In this document: one piece after another, positions 32,803 through 38,094 of the stretch | Position numbering within the stretch: the first letter of the stretch is position 1 | How the letters are laid out: the number at the start of each line of letters is the position of its first letter | Assembly (NCBI GenBank): GCA_022653735.1 | Contig: JALCSU010000022.1 | Location: forward strand, 1 to 38,094 | Direction: 5' to 3' | Source of the DNA: Bacteroidales bacterium | GTDB lineage: Bacteria; Bacteroidota; Bacteroidia; Bacteroidales; UBA932 | DNA: 38,094 nt | The notes under the pieces: generated by a model | The model's input: the letters and a program-made list of their open reading frames with translations, nothing else | Databases searched by the model: none | What the model was told of the DNA's origin: nothing | Position numbers and translations under genes: made by a program

Positions 32803-33755
32803 ATATAAGGAATATGCTTGCAGCCCTCGCATCGGCTGCTTTCTTGACCTGCGGAATATTCGCTTCAGCGCAGGAAACTTATTCTCCCACGGGAACTTAC
32901 AAGTTCGCAGTAAAGGACGGCCAGGAGTTGTGCCTCGACTATTACTCCCCTGCCACAGGAAGCGAGACCGCCATTGACGGCCACGCCAAGCCAACCGTGC
33001 TGTTCGCCTTCGGAGGCGGATTCAAGGGCGGGGAGAGAAACGATAAGGGTTACCAGAAATGGTTCAAGATGCTGAATGACGAGGGCTATGCCGTTGTGTC
33101 AATAGATTACCGCCTAGGCCTGAAAGGGGTAGCTATAAAGAAAGGCTTGGGGCAAGTACGCCAATTCCGGAATGCCGCCCAGCTTGCGGCAGAAGACTTG
33201 CTCTCAGCCGTAAAATACCTGCTGGACAACGGAAAGGCTTTCGGCGTCGATGCCCGGAATCTGGTAATCAGTGGCTCCTCAGCTGGCGCAATCGCTTCTC
33301 TCGAAGCCGACTGGTTGTTCTGCAACGGCAGGTCGAACGAGGTGTTACCCGAAGGATTCGACTTCGCTGGGGTGATGCCGTTCTCCGGAGCGATAATCAC
33401 GATGGAAGGGAAGCCGTCTTACAAAAAAGAGCCGGCGCCGACTGCATTTTTTCACGGAACCGCAGATAAGGTGGTGAATTACAAGAAAATACGACTTTTC
33501 GGCTGGGGAATATTCGGCTCCGATGCCCTCGCCAGAATATTCAAGAAAAATGGATACACCTATAATATATTCCGCTACGAAGGACACGGACACGAAATCG
33601 CCGAATCCATGACGCAGACCTTCCCTGAGCAGCTGAGATTCCTTGAGACGGTGGTGACAAGAGGAGTGCGAAGGAGCATCGACTCCAGCATAGACGACCC
33701 TGAGGCACCTCAGCCATCCGGTTCGAAGAACAGGAAGGAACTGTATGGGAAATAA
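32799..33755 (+). CDS. Secreted alpha/beta hydrolase (carboxylesterase-like)
   Basis: 318 residues. Signal peptide about 1-24 (MNIRNMLAALASAAFLTCGI to SAQ). Oxyanion loop FGGGFKGG about 71-78, nucleophile elbow GSSAG with Ser161, probable acid Asp223 in HGTADKVV, and His263 or His265 in EGHGHEIA: a complete catalytic triad in order. Resembles esterase/lipase families of the BD-FAE or hormone-sensitive-lipase type. Substrate unknown. Coupled by a 4-bp overlap to the AI-2E-family gene; the DUF4153 gene follows 10 bp later. Confidence 0.87.
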   Translation: MNIRNMLAALASAAFLTCGIFASAQETYSPTGTYKFAVKDGQELCLDYYSPATGSETAIDGHAKPTVLFAFGGGFKGGERNDKGYQKWFKMLNDEGYAVVSIDYRLGLKGVAIKKGLGQVRQFRNAAQLAAEDLLSAVKYLLDNGKAFGVDARNLVISGSSAGAIASLEADWLFCNGRSNEVLPEGFDFAGVMPFSGAIITMEGKPSYKKEPAPTAFFHGTADKVVNYKKIRLFGWGIFGSDALARIFKKNGYTYNIFRYEGHGHEIAESMTQTFPEQLRFLETVVTRGVRRSIDSSIDDPEAPQPSGSKNRKELYGK

Positions 33756-33765
33756 TTGATTATTT

Positions 33766-35271
33766 ATGAATATAGCACAGAAACTAAAGATTGGCGAGAG
33801 ATTCGCAACCGTCTTCAAAAGGTTTCCAGCAGCTTTTGCTTTTCTGGGAGTCCTGGTAATCGCCGCATTTGCATGGGGTGCCAATACCTCAAATGAGGAG
33901 AAGCTCATTCCAACGCTCTGGTACTGTTTCACGGCAGCATTCCTTTCCGTAGCCATGAAGCTTATTAGGGAGGAAAAGCCTGGAATAGCGGCGGAAATCG
34001 TGCTGCAGGCAGCCCTTTTGGGATTCTGGGCATATTGCTGCCTCCTTGGATATTTTAACGGCGCGTCCCAAACTGCGATGGGCAGCATCTCCGTCCTGGT
34101 GTTCATAGCATGCTTCATAAACTCATTCTACAAGGAACGGAACGATGTGCCTTTGGTGAACTTTACGATACGTATGGTCGTGGTGCTGGCTGCGACAGGA
34201 ATCGTCACGCTAATTTTCATGCTTGCCATATTCCTGATAATGAGCGCCTTGAACATGCTGTTCAAGATAAATGTCACTAACTATGCCTACTTCATGGCGG
34301 CTGTCATCTCATGGGCGCTGCTATTCCCCACCATGCTGCTGCAATTCGTTCCCGAAGGACAGGCAAAGCACGACTATTCCACCAACCTTGGGAAATTCGT
34401 AAAAGGGGTCACGAAATGGCTGGTTCTGCCAGTGACGGCAGCTTACTTGGTAATCCTCTACGTCTATACCATCAAGATTCTGGTGACGTGGACTCTGCCG
34501 AACGGCTGGGTCGCCATCCCGGTCTCAGTGAGCTTCGCCCTCTGCCTGCTACTGCTTTTCCTGCTCTACCCGGAAGCATATTCGGAAAACGAAAAACCGC
34601 TTTCAGCAGCTGTGCGTCGTTGGATTCCGGTAGCCATGCTGCCTCTTCTGGCGCTAATGAGCGTTGGCATATTCAAAAGAATCGGAGACTATGGAGCAAC
34701 CGTTGAAAGACTTTACTTGCTAGCATTCAACCTGTGGTGCTACGGCATCTGCCTGGGGCTCATTTTCAGTCGTGGGAAGCGCTTCTGGTGGATTCCGGCA
34801 TCTTTTGCGCTGGTCTTCCTGCTCACCTCTGTGGGACCATGGAATTTCACCTCCACGACGAGAAGAATCATTCAGAAAGATGCCCGGAACATAATGATGG
34901 AGAACGGGATAACGAAATTTCCTGCGGACAGCAGCACATTCTCATCAATGATGTCCAAGGCAGACTCAGCTACCACTGAGAGGCTGATCGATAAGCTGAC
35001 ATACCTGGAATGGAATTACAGGGAAGATACCACTGCGATCAGGGACCTCGTAGACTACAATGTAGACATATACGATAAATACGACATATATCCTTACGAT
35101 GTCGACTCGGTGGTCACCCTGCCGGATACGGCATCTTTCAAAGACGTAAGGATAGAGCAGGCGAAGGATTCGGTGATATTCAGGATTCCTCATCCGACGT
35201 ATTACCAAGACACCCTGCTCCTTGCCGTGCCTAGAGAGGAGCTTAAGAAACTTTACGAGGCAGTCCAGTGA
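33766..35271 (+). CDS. DUF4153-family membrane protein
   Basis: 501 residues. About ten hydrophobic segments in the first 370 residues (for example AFAFLGVLVIAAFAW and MVVVLAATGIVTLIFMLAIF), then a polar C-terminal domain of about 130 residues rich in Asp and Tyr (YDKYDIYPYDVDSVV), probably exposed outside or in the periplasm. The pattern fits DUF4153 (DUF4173-like) proteins; no activity is known to me. Part of the plus-strand run starting at 31585. Confidence 0.7.
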   Translation: MNIAQKLKIGERFATVFKRFPAAFAFLGVLVIAAFAWGANTSNEEKLIPTLWYCFTAAFLSVAMKLIREEKPGIAAEIVLQAALLGFWAYCCLLGYFNGASQTAMGSISVLVFIACFINSFYKERNDVPLVNFTIRMVVVLAATGIVTLIFMLAIFLIMSALNMLFKINVTNYAYFMAAVISWALLFPTMLLQFVPEGQAKHDYSTNLGKFVKGVTKWLVLPVTAAYLVILYVYTIKILVTWTLPNGWVAIPVSVSFALCLLLLFLLYPEAYSENEKPLSAAVRRWIPVAMLPLLALMSVGIFKRIGDYGATVERLYLLAFNLWCYGICLGLIFSRGKRFWWIPASFALVFLLTSVGPWNFTSTTRRIIQKDARNIMMENGITKFPADSSTFSSMMSKADSATTERLIDKLTYLEWNYREDTTAIRDLVDYNVDIYDKYDIYPYDVDSVVTLPDTASFKDVRIEQAKDSVIFRIPHPTYYQDTLLLAVPREELKKLYEAVQ

Positions 35272-35304
35272 CCACGAGCCGCCTGCGCTAGACAAACATA
35301 AAGC

Positions 35305-36123
35305 ATGGACAGATCGCTACTCATTCTATTGGTGCTGTGCCTTTCCACGACAGCATATTCGCAAACCCCAGACACGCTTGCGACTTCTTCCGTTGCCGAC
35401 ACTCTGGCAAAAGCTGACACTGTCAAATTACAGGAACTTTATAAGGACACTATTCCCTCTGGTCCTCAGAAACTGATTATGAGAGAAGCGACCACGCAGG
35501 ATGGTTCGTCAATGATGATGGACGACAACGGAAACGTGTGGAAAGTGTTCACTCAGGACGGCTTGGATGTGCTCATGAACGTGCGCTACCTGAAAAATTA
35601 CGGGAAATATTACCGAGTGGATCTGTACCTGCAGAACAATACAGACAGCACCGTGCATTACGACTTCGGAAACATGAGAATTTCCACCATGGACGGTCCC
35701 GTGAAGCTGTTTTCGAACAATAAGTATTATAGCAGGGTGCATAGCCGCAAGGTATGGAAAACCGTAGGCGTCACGGCAGGCACATTTTTCATATCTTTGA
35801 TCGTGCAGATGATTATTCAGAGCTCCGATGAGGATAACGATTCCCTAGCTGCAAATATTGCTACAGCATTCGTCGACGAGGCTGCGATTGCCTTCACCAT
35901 GATGTACAATCATCGTCAGAACGAGAACATGCAAGAAATCAAGCGCCAGAACATCGGCTACCTGCGCAATTACGACATTCCTCCGTACAACGCCATCGAA
36001 GGCCATGCATACGCGAAATATGCCCCCAAGGCAAAATCGGTGAATCTGTCCATTCCTGTAAGCGGCCGTGAATATATCCTAAGCTGGGACACGACTCATT
36101 TGGAAAATGCTGGTACCGACTAA
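35305..36123 (+). CDS. Unknown exported protein with one internal membrane segment
   Basis: 272 residues, no family recognised. Signal peptide about 1-19 (MDRSLLILLVLCLSTTAYS), a Thr/Asp-rich linker, then a beta-rich part (TQDGSSMMMDDNGNVWKVFT; YYRVDLYLQNNTDSTVHYDF) that may be a small immunoglobulin-like domain. A hydrophobic segment about 152-166 (VTAGTFFISLIVQMI) and a cluster of Asp/Ser after it. Last gene of the transporter-esterase-DUF4153 run, 33 bp after its neighbour. The sequence between it and the dprA stop has no clear terminator. Confidence 0.75.
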   Translation: MDRSLLILLVLCLSTTAYSQTPDTLATSSVADTLAKADTVKLQELYKDTIPSGPQKLIMREATTQDGSSMMMDDNGNVWKVFTQDGLDVLMNVRYLKNYGKYYRVDLYLQNNTDSTVHYDFGNMRISTMDGPVKLFSNNKYYSRVHSRKVWKTVGVTAGTFFISLIVQMIIQSSDEDNDSLAANIATAFVDEAAIAFTMMYNHRQNENMQEIKRQNIGYLRNYDIPPYNAIEGHAYAKYAPKAKSVNLSIPVSGREYILSWDTTHLENAGTD

Positions 36124-36182
36124 CCAAGTCCTACGCCAAACATTATCTCAGGATTGCAAGGCTCGATGCTGACAAGGCGTTT

Positions 36183-37400
36183 TCAAAGGTTATTGCTCCT
36201 GGCCGAACAATGCTGAAGTATGTCGACGGTAATGAACCCGTCACACTCCAGCTGCGTTACGTAATTCGACAAGGTATTGAATGACAGGCGCTTCTGTTGG
36301 CAGATCTCATCCATGGAAATGCCTCGGTTCTTTTTGATGCACTGAGCTATTGAGCAGATTTGAGCCAGATCGTCTTCATTGAACTGCACTTTGTAATATT
36401 CACGGACAGCTTCTACGAAATCTGCCTGACGGCGAAGCATCGCCTTTCCGAGACTTAGCTTATGCATCAGTTCCGCCAAATCCCCTATCGGCTCTGCCAA
36501 GTTCTGCCGTATCAGCAGATTGCATCCTTGCGAATATGGGTCATCCACCCTTCCAGGCAGGGCAAACACTTCCCTGTCATAGGAGTTTGCCAGGTGCGCA
36601 GTAATCATTCCTCCTCCCTTTACCTTAGACTCTATGAGAAGAGTAGCCTTGCAGATGCCAGCTATGATACGGTTCCTGCGTATGAAATTGATCGCCACTG
36701 CCTGAGTGTCAGGCGGATAATCAGAAACAAGCCCGCAGCCAGGCGTAGAAGCTATCAGCTCACCAAGGCCTTTATGCTGCGAAGGATATATTTGGTCTAT
36801 TCCGGTCGCCATTACCGCAACAGTCTTCAATCCGTTCTCCAGAGCCGTCCTATGGGCAACGGCATCAACGCCCAAGGCCAACCCGCTCACCACGAGAGGT
36901 TTCACCGTGGCTTTCGACATAGCCTTCACGATTCTCTCACACCAGTCCCTGCCGTAAGACGAAATCTTCCTGGTTCCGACAACTGCTATGCACGTCTTGG
37001 CTTTAGAAACCGGATGACCAGAATTATCTGGCGAGCCGACAGTGGCGAAGACTTCCTCAGGCGCAGAAATGCCTTTATAATATATACCTAAAGGCGGGTC
37101 GTCGCATTCCCTCAGCAACTGTGGATAACCTGTTTCACCATAGCCGATGAAGCGGCAACCATGCGAGACAAGCTTTTCCAGTTCCATAGCAGCCGAATCG
37201 AACGCGCTAGCACTTATCTGCCGAGAATAATTAATATTCTTATAAGGCCCTAGCACTTCCCCAACCGCCTTCCTGCCAGCCGAGAAAACATTCGCCGCCC
37301 CGCCGAAATTCTCAACCAAGCTCTTTCCCAGTTTCGGTTCGTAACCGAAAATCCTATTCAAGGCACAAAGAGCAGCCCTTTCCTCAAAATCTCCCTCCAT
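36183..37400 (-). CDS. dprA: DNA-processing protein DprA
   Basis: 405 residues. DprA binds incoming single-stranded DNA and loads RecA in natural transformation. N-terminal HhH-like region about 1-75, Rossmann core with AVVGTRKISSYGRDW, VVSGLALGVDAVAHRTAL and GIDQIYPS, then GGGMITAHLANSYDREVFALPG, and a C-terminal winged helix (about 345-400; ISMDEICQQKRLSFNTL). A stretch of about 15 residues (TVGSPDNSGHPVSKAKT) before the Rossmann core looks like an insertion. The Bacteroidales often keep dprA without an obvious competence cluster. Divergent from tatD. Confidence 0.94.
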   Translation of the reverse strand: MEGDFEERAALCALNRIFGYEPKLGKSLVENFGGAANVFSAGRKAVGEVLGPYKNINYSRQISASAFDSAAMELEKLVSHGCRFIGYGETGYPQLLRECDDPPLGIYYKGISAPEEVFATVGSPDNSGHPVSKAKTCIAVVGTRKISSYGRDWCERIVKAMSKATVKPLVVSGLALGVDAVAHRTALENGLKTVAVMATGIDQIYPSQHKGLGELIASTPGCGLVSDYPPDTQAVAINFIRRNRIIAGICKATLLIESKVKGGGMITAHLANSYDREVFALPGRVDDPYSQGCNLLIRQNLAEPIGDLAELMHKLSLGKAMLRRQADFVEAVREYYKVQFNEDDLAQICSIAQCIKKNRGISMDEICQQKRLSFNTLSNYVTQLECDGFITVDILQHCSARSNNL

Positions 37401-37475
37401 ACGCTATTATCTCTTTAGGCCAGCAATATATTCATAATAGAGACAAGCGGCAAGAGCTCATAAAAAGTATTTCTG

Positions 37476-37521
37476 TTTCATCATGAGATTTTTTCTGTTT
37501 TCATGAATGATGAAAAAATCT
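37476..37521. promoter_or_regulatory. Two overlapping inverted repeats between dprA and tatD
   Basis: TTTCATCAT (37476-37484) is inverse to ATGATGAAA (37507-37515), and AGATTTTTT (37486-37494) is inverse to AAAAAATCT (37513-37521). Both are perfect 9-bp pairs that share 37513-37515, so they cannot fully form together. The region is AT-rich. Confidence 0.45.
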
Positions 37522-37576
37522 TTCGACGAAATTTTTAAAATCATAAGGAATTTAACGCAAAGACCACTATTTTTAA

Positions 37577-37584
37577 TAAATTTG
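37577..37584 (+). promoter_or_regulatory. -7 promoter box for tatD
   Basis: TAAATTTG, matching TAnnTTTG, ending only 5 nt before the ATG at 37590, which would give a leaderless mRNA. No -33 element is clear. Confidence 0.4.
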
Positions 37585-37589
37585 AAGTC

Positions 37590-38094
37590 ATGATTTTCGT
37601 AGACACACACTGTCACATAACCGACGAGTCTTTCAGAGGGAAAGATGCCGCAGGTAGCGATGAGTCCCTTGGGTACATTCAAAGGGCAGTCGCCGCTGGA
37701 GTCGAAATAATGCTGCAGGCGGACATTGACAGCACCGAACGCAGCACAATGCTCGACATCGTCAGGCGCTATCCCCAAGAGCTCAGAGCCATGATTGGCC
37801 TCTATCCTGGATCCGTCAAGGAGAACTGGCGTGATGAAATCGAAGCGATGGTGAAGGCCGCTCAGGCATGGGAGGCAGAGGGACGAACCTTCGCCGCCAT
37901 GGGGGAAATCGGCCTGGACTATCATGAGGGCAAAGCTTATTCAGCCGAACAGAAAGAAGCCCTGGCCTGGCAGCTTGAATACGCCGCCGAGCATGACATG
38001 CCGGTGAACATTCATCTGCGCGATGCGATGGGCGACTTCTTAGATGTCATCAAAGCGCACAAGTCTCTGGGACTCAGAGGGAACATGCACTGCT
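37590..38094 (+). CDS. tatD: TatD-family metal-dependent nuclease, 3' end outside window
   Basis: 168 codons in view; the gene continues past the window edge. Starts MIFVDTHCHITDESF, with the metal-binding His7 and His9 of the TatD HxH motif. Further metal ligands are the Glu of MGEIGLDYHEG and the His of VNIHLRDA. The family are 3'-5' exonucleases or Mg-dependent hydrolases with an amidohydrolase TIM barrel. Start chosen because MIFVDTHCH is the usual N terminus and no upstream in-frame ATG is better. Confidence 0.93.
   Translation, partial: MIFVDTHCHITDESFRGKDAAGSDESLGYIQRAVAAGVEIMLQADIDSTERSTMLDIVRRYPQELRAMIGLYPGSVKENWRDEIEAMVKAAQAWEAEGRTFAAMGEIGLDYHEGKAYSAEQKEALAWQLEYAAEHDMPVNIHLRDAMGDFLDVIKAHKSLGLRGNMHC

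Overview
The window looks like a chromosomal segment of a member of the Bacteroidales (phylum Bacteroidota). Three things point there. The gene content includes an RpoZ of the Bacteroidetes type, a large BamA with OmpH/Skp chaperones, BamD, a LysM plus periplasmic-binding-domain protein, a DUF4153 protein and ferredoxin-type KorAB. Shine-Dalgarno sites are largely absent. Many gene starts are preceded by the Bacteroidetes -7 element TAnnTTTG. The genus cannot be told from the sequence alone.

Layout. 1-628: 5' part of a lipoprotein gene (M49-peptidase-like), minus strand. 749-5006: gdhA, korB and korA (minus), which act on glutamate and 2-oxoglutarate or other 2-oxoacids. 5161-10032: an envelope-biogenesis run on the minus strand, nadK-uppS-bamA-ompH. 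10112-13595 (plus): a second OmpH-like protein, a GT4 glycosyltransferase with a TTG start, and a LysM/periplasmic-binding protein. 13602-17524 (minus): trxB-bamD-rpoZ-recN. 17692-18150 (plus): a PerR-like Fur-family regulator whose promoter carries a clear palindrome.

18151-20450 is the only accessory-looking stretch. It holds the 3' remnant of a group II intron, several families of tandem and palindromic repeats (22, 75, 63 and about 66 bp periods), and the C-terminal fragment of a Fic protein. I see no intact gene in it. After it come a flavin reductase, a repeat-rich intergenic region and tRNA-His.

21472-24884 (plus): DUF389 membrane protein, CapA-like protein and PhoH. 24924-28803 (minus): gyrA and a secreted TPR protein. 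28938-31298 (plus): a ClpC/ClpA-type unfoldase without the ClpC middle domain, followed by a convergent 51-residue small ORF that has its own -7 box. 31585-36123 (plus): AI-2E-family transporter, secreted alpha/beta hydrolase, DUF4153 protein and an unknown exported protein. 36183-37400 (minus): dprA. 37590 to the end: 5' part of a TatD nuclease gene.

Most of the window is ordinary core genome. The best leads are the mosaic repeat region with its intron and Fic remnants, the PerR-like regulator that lacks structural-zinc cysteines but has a palindromic site in its own promoter, the M-domain-less Clp ATPase facing a tiny unannotated ORF, the modular repeats at 21104-21213, and several genes whose -7 box lies so close to the start codon that leaderless mRNAs are implied. 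I found no clear new defence or biosynthetic system.
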